Assembly: GCA_001600455.1 (NCBI GenBank)
Contig: BCKC01000002.1
Location: 5,284,171 to 5,348,170 of the forward strand
DNA: 64,000 nucleotides
Source of the DNA: Endocalyx cinctus
Taxonomy: Eukaryota > Ascomycota > Sordariomycetes > Amphisphaeriales > Apiosporaceae
Reading direction: 5' to 3'
Positions 49,305 to 60,948 of this stretch are shown here, one piece after another (positions within the stretch are counted from its first letter, which is position 1; the number at the start of each line of letters is the position of its first letter). Both the position numbers and the translations under genes were made by a program. The notes under the pieces were generated by a model. The model was not told the DNA's origin. It saw only the letters and a list, made by a program, of their open reading frames with translations, and did no database searches.

Positions 49305-50916
49305 TCAAGCCTTGACACCCCAGCCGGCGCCCAACCTACGCATCTTCACGTACCTGGCCGAAAATATGAGCACCATTCCGGTGAACATGCTCAAGCCCGT
49401 AAAGATCTGCGCGCCGGTATACCTCCCGCCCGTGGCGGAGATGATGGCGCCGGCGATCGGGTTACCGGTCAGGACGGCGAAGCTGTTGATGGTGAAGACC
49501 ATGCCCATGCGGGTGCCCTGCTTCCGCAGGTCGGTCGTCAGCGAGCTCAGGCCGGCCGGGAACAAGGTCTGGATAGCGCCGCCGGCGATCCCGTAGAAGG
49601 CGGCCCAGGCGTACAGGCCGGCGGGCGATCGCACCGCGATCCAGGACCAGAGCAGGACGGCGGCGGACAGGCAAGCCGGCACGGTGACGGTCAAGGGGCC
49701 GTACAGGTCGGCGAGGTAGCTCGGGACGACGCGGCCCAGGAGGCCGACGCCGTTCGCGTACAGCAGGAGGTTCAGCGAGTCCTCGTACGACAGCGGCGTC
49801 TCGAGGTTACCGCCGTCCGCAGCACCGGTCCGGCTGAACGAAGGTAGGTAAAAAAACGCGAAATAGACGGCCCAGAAGTTGAAGAAGGTCCCGGCCGCGT
49901 AGAAGGCGTACTCCCCTTCCCGGAAGGCGACCCACTCGACGAAGTCGCCCGTCCGCCGAGGCGGCAGCCGCGATTTCATGAAGGCCACGACGAAGAGTAA
50001 GGTCGCGAGCGAGACGAACCCCATGACCCGCACGGCCCAGCCGAAGCCTAGCGATGGAAGCAATTGCCGCGCAATGGAGGGAAAGACCAGGCCGCCGGTG
50101 ACCGACCCCGAGGCGGCGAGGCCGATACCTAGGGACCTCTTGGTGCTGAAATACGTCGCCACGGTCGAGATGGCCGGGCAGAATAAGAGGCCGTTAGCGA
50201 GGCCCATGCAGAAGCCTTGAGACAGCAGGAGCTGCCAGTACGTGCCGGCTACGGAGGTGGTGAAGATGCCGAGGATCATGAGCGCGGTGCCGACGGCGAG
50301 GACGGGTCGCAGAAACCCGGCGTCCGTCAAGCGGCCGGAAAAGGTGCCGATGAAGAAGGTTAGGAAAATTTGGATGGACCCTATCCAGGAAATTTGAGAA
50401 GGGGGAAGGCCTAGCAGACCCTCGTAGTACGATTGGAAAACGCCGAAGGAGTTGACGAACCCCCACGAGTTCATTATGCAGATATGACCGCATAGACCTG
50501 ATTAGGGATCTTGAGTTAGATAATGGAAAGGGAGTGAGAAGTGATTGATATGATGATGACGATAGTAATTATAGAAAAATAAATTACTCACACATCAGCC
50601 AAGCCTCCTTACCTCCATCCGGGGGCGGACCTGGATTCCGGCTTGCGTTGGTAGAAACCCGGCTTAAGACGCGACCGAGGGTACCGGCGACACCTCCGGC
50701 TTCGGGATCTAGGAAATCCGGTTCCGGCGATTCTTCGTCTTCTCCGTGCTGTTCGGATTCTTTCTTTGATACTCCTTGTGTAGTATCATTCCTCTCAACA
50801 CTCTTCTCGATATCGCCTTTACGATCACCTTCTGTCGCCGCTGGCTGCTGCTTCTCCATATCCATCGGAAGCTCGCTTTCGCTGGAACTGGACATGTCGT
50901 CGGAGGGTTGTACCAT
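49305..50916 (-). CDS. MFS transporter, monocarboxylate-porter type
   Basis: Model (minus): exons 50916-50592 and 50497-49305, 505 aa; donor GTGAGT, acceptor AATCAG. The first 95 residues are cytosolic, acidic and Ser-rich. They are followed by the family signature PPPDGGKEAWLM at the first helix and NSWGFVNSFGVFQSYY at the end of it. Eleven to twelve hydrophobic helices follow (for example ISWIGSIQIFLTFFIGTFSG; LLLSQGFCMGLANGLLF; GRVVPSYLADLYGP at the start of the second half). This is the layout of fungal MCH/monocarboxylate transporter homologues, many of which sit in metabolite clusters; several carry riboflavin or other small acids rather than monocarboxylates. The substrate is not predictable. 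The gene is strikingly GC-rich compared with its A/T-rich surroundings. Confidence 0.9.
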
Positions 50917-52544
50917 TTCGAGCGAATTGAACCAGGTTTATAGAAAAGGAAAGGGGTGAGGAAAAAAAAAAAGGACTAGTTTGCACCACCACGTCTCCTT
51001 GGTGTGATAAGTATCGCGAGAGGAGATACCTGTGGCAGAGCGGAATATGATGTCACTTCTTTTTATCAAATTCACTATGTAGATGAGAGATTTAAGAAAA
51101 AAAGTGGTGTGCGAAAATTTATTTCACTTCATTCAAAGCCCCCACTCAGAACGTTCAACTGGAAGATGGGGGGTAGATAAGCATGGAAGAAAGTATAGCA
51201 ATTCAGATTATGAGGTGCGAGTTTCGAAAGATATATGTGCTGCCCTACCCGCCGTATGATGAATGCTCCCTTTGGAGAAACTAAGTATTCGGGTGGTGTG
51301 AACAAAGTTATTTAATCTTTGAAATCGTCCGCGTGGGGGAAGCCAAGGTGGATTAAATACCATAAGACATTGGAAAGCCGAGGAGATAAAACAACCAGGA
51401 CTCGATTAAATAACCCACAAAGATACCAACAACCCTGCAGCCCTGAAGCCCTGGTCCGGAAGAGAAAAAAAAAAAAAAAAAACTGGAGTCGAATTTTATA
51501 AAGTTGCCAGTTAACCGTAATTTTTTTTTTCTCTTACTTAAAAATTCCGAATGATCAAAATCTAAGTTGGATCAATAAAGAAATTATCTTTCGGTCAGCC
51601 TACCCGGCTCCTGGGACCGATCTGATATGCGATGCGGTGCAGGGGGGGAGGGTGGCGGGAAGGGGAAACGCGCGGGGGGAACTAACAGCTCACTACGGAA
51701 CGCTACCGTAACTAAAATGAATAGTGTGCACTCATTTTCTCATCATCGTCGTTTTTATCTCCATCTTATTCCCCGATTCCAAGGACCCGATCTATGCAGA
51801 CTATCGGAATCAACCCGCATCTGTTCAATTAAAACTGTAGATCTAAACCGTCATTCCACGTGTCGTGTCAATTAAAAGGCGAAATCTTAAATTGAAATTT
51901 GGGGTAACGTGATTGGTTAAGAAGAGCCGTGGGAATCATATTGTACCGGCCAATTTACTCAGAGTCGCGGTCCGGTTAACGGAGTCGGTTCCTATTTTCA
52001 TTTGCCAGTTTGCCAGTTTGCCAGTGCCTTTTTTTTCCAATCGATGGGAAACTCCGCAGCTCCGCGGAAATTCCAAATAAATCATTCATCAATTCCTTGA
52101 TCCGGAATAGCCTTTATCTGAGAAGTAGTCAGTCACATTATGTTACATTCAAGTACCGACGTTACACTTCACACTTTTTTTTTTTAACAGCTTAATTTAT
52201 GCAGTGCGCTGTTTCACCAATACTGTGGTATCACCGGGGCTGATAGTTTTTCGACCTCACCTCTAAGTCTTAACGGCGTGAGAAAAACCAGTTGGAAGGA
52301 CGATGCTGAGCCACCCGTTCAAACATCACGGCTCCATATTAAGTTTAACCTGCTCTACTATATATCTCTAAGCTACCCTTATTCACCCTCGTGAGCTACT
52401 TAATCTCTCGCCATTTTGATGTAGGTAGTCCTTTTACTTAGGTAACACATAGAGTATATTTAGAGAATTAGGAGGTTAGGTGCCTCGAGCATCTAACGAG
52501 TAAACCATAAGGTCCCTGCGATACTTTCTATTTCCTGACTCTAA
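50917..52544. other. Intergenic, no gene seen
   Basis: A/T-rich spacer with poly-A/T tracts and a G-rich patch near 51640. It contains the transporter promoter at its left end. No protein-like frame. Confidence 0.55.
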
Positions 52545-53009
52545 TCGGTCCCTGAGGGCGAGGAAGACGGCAGCGAAAGCGATAACGGTCCAGCCGACGC
52601 AGAGAGCGATAATGGGTCACTCCAGGGCAGGAGAGCAGCATCCATGAATCAGGAGGTCCGTTCTATTAAGCGGAACGGGAAGGTCATGCGCATCGTGTTT
52701 AAAAGTATGCTAAACCAAACTGAAAATTCGACAAAGATACTGGTGATGCCTGAAAAATACCTGATTGGTGTAATTATAAGAGAGCTTAAGTCTAAGGAGG
52801 CACTTGATAATCTGAAGTAGGATAACGAATTTCGAACTGTTCTGGGGAGAGTGTTAAAAAAAGCTTGCGAAAGAGTCAAAGTAAGGTTACAGAAAGGGTT
52901 GCCGGAATTTATTGACGAGTTCCACCTAGTTCCAGGGCGCTGTCATGCGGGTATTATAAGAAAACCCTACAACGTTCTACAACTACCATTTTATGTCAGA
53001 CAGTGGTAA
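52545..53009 (+). pseudogene. Coding relic, one internal stop, family unknown
   Basis: From the codon after a TAA at 52542-52544 the plus strand stays open for 154 codons to a TAA at 53007, apart from one TAG at 52818-52820. It begins acidic (EGEEDGSESDNGPADAESDN), then turns basic (SIKRNGKVMRIVFKSM ... ILVMPEKYLIGVIIRELKSK), and after the stop continues DNEFRTVLGRVLKKACERVK ... PEFIDEFHLVPGR. The acid-to-basic layout and the long opening are unlike random DNA. TAG for CAG fits RIP-like C-to-T change. Possibly a transposon gag-like or structural protein; I do not recognise it. Confidence 0.5.
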
Positions 53010-53837
53010 CATTACCAATAAAAAGTCACGCAGCGTAACAACGTGATATCACACCACCTCTCACGATACCTGCTGGCTACCACCGCCTGTATATAAGTCA
53101 AGTATATTCCACTCACTATAGATGGTTAAATAATTTTGACTAATTCAGTGACCTTCTTTCTAGTGTGTCCATAACCTTGCAACATAATTCCGACTTAAAA
53201 AAAAAAAAAAAAAAAAGATGAATACAACCTTTTCCTAGTGGTTTTTAACCACCATTCGCCTTGTCCACTTCGGCTGCGAATTGATGGACCTGTCGATGAG
53301 TGAGTGGGTAGCCCAAGGTGATTTTGGTAGTGATCCAGCTGGCTATCTTTCCCCTCGGTTTTCCTTCTGTTCGTCATAACAAGGTGGTTTTGAGTATAGC
53401 AGGGCTTTACAATAAGGCCCCATGGGACTCCGACGGAGGTGTAAATAGGGGCTTGGCGTGGAATGGGAGTGTAAAGCCCTAAGATGTACCACAATCCTTG
53501 GCCGCTTTTTGCCATAATACCATCACTCTCAAACTGATACATACATATTTTATGTAAATGTTTTAATTCATTCTAGTATATGTACGATATTTACATACCC
53601 AACCCAATAACCATTTCCGTATTTCCCCCCCTTCCCTCCCGCATACCCAATCTAGCCATCACCTTAACAATCCTCTCCTAAGAATCCTTTTTTTAAGTTA
53701 AAGACAGGCATATTTCAAAAATTTATGTATGGATACAAATATATACATGACTGAAGAAAAATCAAAAAAGAGAGAGTAGACCACTCTTTTTTTTTTGGTT
53801 TTATGTATATAGGTGACGTAAGACGGCGACGACCCCT
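53010..53837. other. Intergenic, no gene seen
   Basis: Between the relic and the HD-domain gene's 3' end. A 115-codon minus frame (53195-53542) ends in a poly-Phe artefact of a poly-A tract and has no recognised domain; the plus strand there also reads partly protein-like with stops. Possibly more transposon debris. Confidence 0.45.
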
Positions 53838-54676
53838 TTATACGATCGGGGCGTGAGCGTTGGGGTCGAGGTACATGTCGACGCTGCGGTGGCCGACGGT
53901 GGTGAAGTTGGGCAGGAACACGCTACCGAAGTCAGCGACGATAGAGCCTGTTATTATTTAATCATTAGCTTGACGAGAATCTCAAAGTAGGGGGCGATAT
54001 GAAAGGAAAAAGAATCCTCACCGTAAGTCTGGTCAGGCTTGATCTGGCAGAGGGTGATGAAAGTCTCGTTCGTAGCGGAGTACAAGTCGTAGTTGGGGAA
54101 CTCCTTGGAGATGGCGCGGTAGGTCTCGTTCGAGACGCCCAGCTCGGGGCCGACGTAGTCCATGCCGATACCGGCGACGGCGAGCTGGACCTCGGGCTGC
54201 TTGTACATGGCGATGTTGGTGTTGGTGTGGAGGGAGATGGCGTCCCAGACGAGCTGGATCCGGGCCTCGTCCCAGTACCTGCCGATCGGGTGGCTGCGGA
54301 TGAAGTTGGCGGCCGCGTTGGCGCCGTCGATCTCGAACCGGTGGTCCATCGTCAGGAAAGTCGAGTTCGGTCGGAGGTCCTGGCCGAGGTCGTGGAACAT
54401 GGACGCCAACGCTTGCACCTCCATGTCGACCGAGTTCCGCAGCGTCTCGTTCGCCTGGATCGCCGCGGCTCCGTACAGCCACGATCGCATCTGGTGCGTG
54501 TACAGGTAGTGGCCCATGGGCTCGATGATCTTGCGCGCGTCCCGGATGATCTGCGTGTCGACCGCGTCGACGCCGGCGATCTTGGTCGTGGGAAACCGGG
54601 CGCTGGGGTTGTACGACTGGACCGCGGCCGCGGTCGAGGCCGTGGCGATCAAAGAGGTGATTCCAGAAACCTTCAT
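53838..54676 (-). CDS. Secreted HD-domain hydrolase, cyanamide-hydratase-like
   Basis: Model (minus): exons 54676-54022 and 53947-53838, 254 aa; donor GTGAGG, acceptor AACAG. The N-terminus is a signal peptide (MKVSGITSLIATASTAAAVQ). The HD metal-binding layout is visible: PMGHYLYTHQMRSWLYGAA (first His), SMFHDLGQD (the HD pair), then MDHRFEIDGANAA and AISLHTN (later His). That is the order of fungal HD proteins annotated as cyanamide hydratase-like, about 230-250 aa. Cyanamide hydratase turns cyanamide into urea and is cytosolic, so the signal peptide and several N-glycosylation sequons (NET, NST) suggest a different, extracytoplasmic substrate. The second exon gives a short C-terminal tail (FLPNFTTVGHRSVDMYLD). 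Confidence 0.88.
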
Positions 54677-57600
54677 TGTGAATAGACAAGAGTTTTTCTA
54701 AGACTAACTCGAGTTTGAACTTTGGGTTTTTTTTTTTTTTTTCAAAGATGCGTGAGAGTGAGATGAAAAAAGTTGTCGAGATAGTTTGCTTGTCTTGGCT
54801 TGACTTGATGGTTGATGCGAAGGATGAGGAGAGAATTTAGAACCTTCTTCTCGAGATCTCGAGCATGTTTATATACCCCAGGATCTCAACAATCCCTTCT
54901 AAAGAATGATGATGTCCCTCGCCATCATTAACGGGTATACTCAAGCCATGAGTAAGACGAACACGTCGAGGCAAGGATCGCTAGGCACGATACCACGTCG
55001 ACCGTTGGTTCACGTTAATATTGGTATCTGATATAATTTGTGTTGTGTGTATACTGCAAAGGTGCTGGGTACGATAATTTCATTTTTAAATCGCTGACCG
55101 AGCTTTCTAGGCAGCTTCGAAAGCTTGAACCCATCATCAACCAGGTCAGATAGTGAAAAGATTAAGGTGAGTGGAGTAAAAAAGAAGCTTTACGTTACTT
55201 ACGGCTTACTATAACTGATGTCAATCATAATCTCCCCCTGCTCCTTATTCGCTACGCTAGGTGCGATCCGTGCCGGTTCTCAGGGCTAGTTGAGGTAGCC
55301 TACGGCAATGCCTTGCCATATCTAAGTTTTTACACGGATCAAGCTGGGATTGTAATGTTTAGGTGCATTCGAGAAATTATCGGGGTTGCGAGTATTTCAT
55401 TATCTTGGTATATACTAAGATGACGATTCTTGGGTAGGACTCTCGATTGTGGTAACATCGCCTTATGCGTACACTAAATAAGCGAAGTCTTGAGTCGCAT
55501 TCCAAATACTATTGAAAGCGTAGGGCTCCGATGCGCTATAAAGAAGTAAGCATGCAAAGATTCCGGGCATGTGTGGCGTTCGCGTATTTTTTTTCTCGAG
55601 CGTTTGAGAATATAACCCCATCCTACCTGATAGGCCTCAGGTCCTCGTAAGATACAGATCGTCGCTGCGAGTAACATTGATACGAGCTTATAAGGCAACA
55701 TGAGTGGTCAAGATGGTAATTTGGATTACCTGCACATTGAGCGATCAATTACTGGAAAATACAGCTGAGAGTCACCATTCGTACATCATTTCCTTTCCGA
55801 TACGTCATTCAAGGATTGGCTTCCTTTCTTGGTCGGCAATCTAGACACTACCACGTAGTTGAAAAGGAACGTGAATAAGTTGGAAGGAGTACATATGCAT
55901 ATCACGATAAGAGGAAAAAAAAAACGAGGGAAAATCCACCAACTCCTGTCGCCTCAACTGAGGATTAGGAAAAAAAAAAAAAAAAAAAATAGGGGTTATT
56001 AAGTGCATGAAAAGAAATATGGGAAATGACATGAGAAAAATAAAACAAGTATTCAATTGTAGTGTATCCATATTCAGAGGACATGTCCTTCGTCTCGACT
56101 TACCTTTCTTCCCCTCCCCCACTCCCGCGTGCTTTTTTATTGATCTTCCCGGCTTGGCCGCTTGGCTAGATCCTTGGATTGACCTAACTATAACTGGTTA
56201 TAATTTAAGCTTAAAGAGGATGACAGGGACATCATGATGGTTAATGATATGGCGAGGAAGAAGATGGGAAAAGAAGAAAACGGAATTAGTGTTGGATTTC
56301 GGAGTTTGGAGTTCCTTGACTAAGATCCGCATTTGTCAAACTTGGCACTTTTTCATATGACTAATTTAAGATCTCACCTCAAGAATCCAGGGAAAAAGAT
56401 ATACGGATACGATAAAACCTCACGTAAGTAATTTGCCATTCTGAGATAATGAAAATGTAGGGATGCTGATACTTGCTGATACTTGCTGACTGGCTGACTG
56501 TCTGACTGTCTGACTGGGTGTTGTTATAATATGCTTTGTAATTCTTGTAGGCTATTAATGCCCAGTCCTCTTCTATCTCCTTATCCCCTCCCCCTCACTT
56601 AATAACTATCCTTTTCGGATATCGATAGGTTGATCAACACCACCAGAAAAGAAAAGACAAAAACCAAAATATTTATTTTCCAATAAGCCAGTGAAATCTC
56701 GTTGGAAAAGCAAAAGAGATATATATAATGTTACACAACCACGTAGGTACGGCGTAAGCTCCCGTTTTAGGAAGGCATATATGAATTTTATGTCGCCTTT
56801 TATGCCAAAAGCTATCTCTAGCATATGCCGTTATCCGGTCGGTAGGGCGTATTATAAAACCAGATTAAAAATGAAAAAAATAAATAAAGAATATTTTATA
56901 TCTCTCCATATCGATGCTACGTATGAATGAATATACTATATACGTGCACCGTAGATCAATTATACTACGATAACTCATGGCACATTCTTGGCTGGCTGGA
57001 CGTAACGGCGCAGGTCCCGGCCCCTGGTAACTTGCCAAGTATTTGACTTTGAAGTTATGATGACATTTACTACGCGTTTTCAACCGTGTGCTTTCATCCG
57101 CGCCTCTTGATTTCGTCCCGGAACAACTTCAGATTGTAGGGTTGTGGGCAGCATTCTTACTCTCTAGAGTACTCAAATACTTCAAACTCTGATTGTATTT
57201 GGATTCTTCTTTCTCATTGTCTTTCTTCTCTTTTCTTTTCTCTCTTGACGTCGAACCCTTGCCCACGTGGTTGACGTGGGGTACTGACATGGATATACTT
57301 ATCTTCTTTTCTTCTTCTTTTTGCTTTCCAATTCAAATTCACTCACACCCTCAAGCCACAATTCATCTACAGCAATTCTAAACGAGAAATACGAAGTCCG
57401 AAACGAATTCTAATTTCGGGAAGGAACCGAAGCCTAATGTGCGGCGTCTCTTCCGGATTGCGGGAGGATTAGCATTATATACTACCTGCGACCTGCGCGT
57501 GTAAAAATCTTTTACTACAGAGCCATATAATACTACTCATATTAAGAGACGGAAATTTTTCACCGACTCACCGATTAATAGAGTAATTATCATATTCATG

Positions 57601-59293
57601 TTGATAGACGTTAAAATGTAGATAATGAATTATGTGAGCTGAGTTAATTTTCTATCGTATTTGTTTCAATTCAAATCGTTTCCACCCACTCGTGAACCCA
57701 ACACACCAGCACACTTGCTGCTTTATCACATGAAAATATTTAACACTATAATAACATCAAGATATAACAACGATAAGAATATTTATCACCAAAAAAAAGA
57801 CTTACCTTACCTACCGTGTTTCTTGGCTTACTCCATTTTTTGCAACGTAAAGATACCATATAAAACCCTCGCAGTCGGTAGCTGAATATTGGAGACGTGA
57901 TTTCAAATTTGTGGCTGCATAGAAATCCCACCGTATCTAGTCTATACCACCTTTTTTTTTCTTATTGCAACGGTACAAGGAATTTCCCCTTAAATTCTAG
58001 CGTGACGTCAGATGCAGATACCGTCGTTTTCAATGCAGAATACGGATGAAACTCAAATTACTCAATAGGAAAATCTTCTGCGCTTACATATCATCTAGCT
58101 TAATTACCTGGGTATTTGTTTTTTTTTCTTCTTCTTCTAGCGACCATAAAATTTCATCTCAGGGATGTCGCCCCCTAAAAAAGACATACCTGGAATACAC
58201 GTCCGATATCTGGTGTAACATTATAATATTACTCACCTGCACTCGTTGGCGAACGGTGAATAGAACCGGTTTCCGTACAGCTTTCCGGTACGCATACATA
58301 ATACATGCAACGCCCGCCACCCGTAGATAACATAGATACGGGAGAGCACGTGACTTCAAGACGAGAGATTGCTGGATTCAGCTTGAAAGGTACCCCTCCA
58401 TGTACCTCTCCTAATGTAGGGTTGTAAGGGTCTAACCTAACAAATTCTGATTGTGCGGGGGACTGCTGTTCGTTTCTGTGGCGTTCATCGGAAGATAGAC
58501 CTGACGAAGAGTATATTCTTGGTAGCGTAATGTAACTGGAGGAAGATTGATTAATAATGAGTCCATCTTTATCCCTCCCCACATCGGGTCATATTCTCTC
58601 CCTTTTTTTTTTTATTTGTCCTTTTCCAAATCAATGCTGGATAAGTAGAAGAATAAAAAATTGCTGAGAGACGAATGACACGTTCCCATAGATGACAGAT
58701 AGGCATTTCATACTTCATCGCAACTACTTAAGTAACCGGTCTTGAGACATTTGCAATCTGGCGTGCATGCATGTTGGTTGGGTTGTGTAACCATAAGAAA
58801 GTAACACATTGCACCGCGGATCTGGATCCGAACCGGACGCCGTTTAATGTATCGAAGTATGTATGGAATCACCTCTACCTTAAACATCATCATCGTCATC
58901 TTTTTTTTGGTTATTATTTCAATTGTACATGTTTTTCTCTTTTCTTCCCCCCCCCCCCCCCCCTTGTTAGTGACAAGCGAAGGTAACCAGTTCACTTCAT
59001 ATTTACTACCATCCCTGATGTCTTGTCATGCAAGCTACCTGTTGCAGGGTGCTTGTTGACTGTAGGCGAGATGATATGAGTAAGCTGTCTTCGAATGGGG
59101 CTAATGAACGCGTCGACGTGCGTTTGAAAGCTGTATGCCACTGACGTTATGGGGTTGTTGCTAGCACCACCGCCCCAAGCTCGAGAATGATAGAATGAAT
59201 GCCTCCTTCATAATCCATAATCGCCACGAGGCAGAGTAATCTAGACCACTACATTATTCACAACATTGTTCGGAGTGGTTTAATTAGGTGGGA

Positions 59294-59330
<37 letters not shown>

Positions 59331-60948
59331 AATAAAGTGTGAAATAGTTTGTACAATAATTTACCCTCGTGCGAGTGGAAGCGAGCTAATTACGAAGTAG
59401 AAGAAGATCACGACGTCTGGTGCCATGAATCATGCTCAAATATTGAAATACTAAACCTCGTTCCTCTTTCGGTATTTGTTGATTATTAGTAGCTAGCTGG
59501 AGTATAAGCCACACCAGCCACATCACCAGCCACAGGCTGGTGTATGTGGCCAGTGCGGAGCTGGCCTGTGCGCCAGCTCACTTACACTCGAAATAATTCT
59601 GACTAGCAGAATTATTTCACAACATCAACAACAACAATAATAACTTCATTTTTCAGAACAGTAAAATCTTACGATTTTAACCCAACAGTATTCGAATGGA
59701 CCGCGAGCTTGTGTCTTTTGGGTGATTGATTTATCCCGCTTGTTAGCCAAAGGTCCACACAGGTCCAGATCGACCCCCGTAGGACTTTTGACGCCCTGAC
59801 ACTCCCGCGTACGATGGCCCCGCGTTCTGCAATTGAGGCGGTAATTATCCACAATGCACCGCAGTAGAGGGGAGTAGCCAAAAAAAAAAAAAAAAAAAAA
59901 AAAAAAAACATAATTACTTTTCAACCTTACACCACCCGAAACTAAGAGACCAAGACACGGTTGTTCGAAACATATGTACAACATTTCCGCTTATGAGCCT
60001 ACATAAGTTTAAAGATTATTTCAGATCTCACATAGGCTTTTTTTTAATAAAATCTCCAAGCTCTCTTATTTGAGAGATGTTTTCGGCTGTGGCGGATATA
60101 ACCGCCGTATTCACTTCCTTTATTATTGCTTACCAATCCTTTTGATACTTAACCATAGCCACATACTGTAATTAGTTGTCAGAGTTGGGGGCTGATGAAA
60201 AGAGAAAACAGATGTGGTGGGTAGATAAAATGTGTTGGTACAATTCAGTAATTAGAGCACGCCTAAATGGACACCGATAATTGGCGGGATATTGTCCTGT
60301 TTACGACCATGACTGCCACCCGCTAAATATTCATACTGCATATGATTCTGCAGTGAGCTTACGTTTTCTCGGCTCAATGGCCAGTTTTATAAATACCAAT
60401 AATTTACTCGTATTCTGAGTTTCGGGCACATTAAATTCGTACTTGTAGTTAGTTAGTTTATTACCACGGTTAGCTATTTGACCTCGATATGTGCGTTTAT
60501 TCAACTAGTTACTTCGTCGCAACCTTCAAGCTTTAGTTATTTATCTTGGAAATCCCACTTCTAGTTAAGGCCCTACGCGCAATTTATCACATACAGGAAA
60601 CAGTGGTTACCTATATGTATAGGGTCGTTAGAGAATTAAATATAACGTTAGACCACATTCATTGATTCATAATATGTCTTATTTCCGAACCAGTACGATA
60701 AAGTTCCCTTATGATAGGATTTCTTACACGCCTGCTGGCTTAATAGTACGACCAATAAGAATCGCAAATCCAATAACCTCAATTCAAGCGGATTGAAGAA
60801 GGAATATCTCCTATTTTTAGGCATCCGTTTTCTCTCTTGGATTCTTACTTATGTTGTTCAATTTAACCACCGTGTCCCTTTCCATTCTACCGACGATGCG
60901 TTCCGTCTTCGTCCATTTTACTTTCACTCATGATAACCCGTCCCGATC
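54677..60948. other. 6.3-kb gene-poor region
   Basis: No gene can be modelled. It holds the HD-gene promoter, a C16 run near 58950, a poly-T run of about 32 at 59297, a poly-A run of about 28 at 59880 and a palindromic element at 59477-59630. Short frames with mild interest: 55474-55701 (-), 75 codons starting with a signal-like MLPYKLVSMLLAATICIL; and 58229-58582 (-), 117 codons but no ATG. Neither has a recognised domain. The right end must contain the promoter of the next gene. Confidence 0.5.
59477..59630. mobile_element. Palindrome-rich element with TGTTGAT...ATCAACA ends (solo-LTR-like)
   Basis: 154 bp bounded by the 7-bp inverted ends TGTTGAT and ATCAACA (TG...CA, as LTRs have). Inside are a perfect 12-bp stem with 5-nt loop, GAAATAATTCTG / CAGAATTATTTC (59590-59618), and several nested GC palindromes built on CCAGC/GCTGG between about 59508 and 59580. 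No target-site duplication is evident, and orientation cannot be fixed. Confidence 0.45.

Noticed and set aside
38195..50916. P450 plus MFS transporter as a secondary-metabolite cluster
   Set aside because: They are 9 kb apart and separated by NLR and HET genes, and no PKS, NRPS, terpene or other backbone gene is in the window.
53999..54689. Two 218-228-codon frames overlapping the HD-domain gene
   Set aside because: Arg/Val/Gly-rich shadows caused by GC-rich third positions; the HD motif frame is clearly the real one.
59646..59984. Zinc-knuckle-like text CRTRGHRTREC on the minus strand
   Set aside because: Lacks the C-x2-C start of a CCHC knuckle and sits on a poly-A-derived poly-Phe frame. 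It might be transposon debris but cannot be supported.
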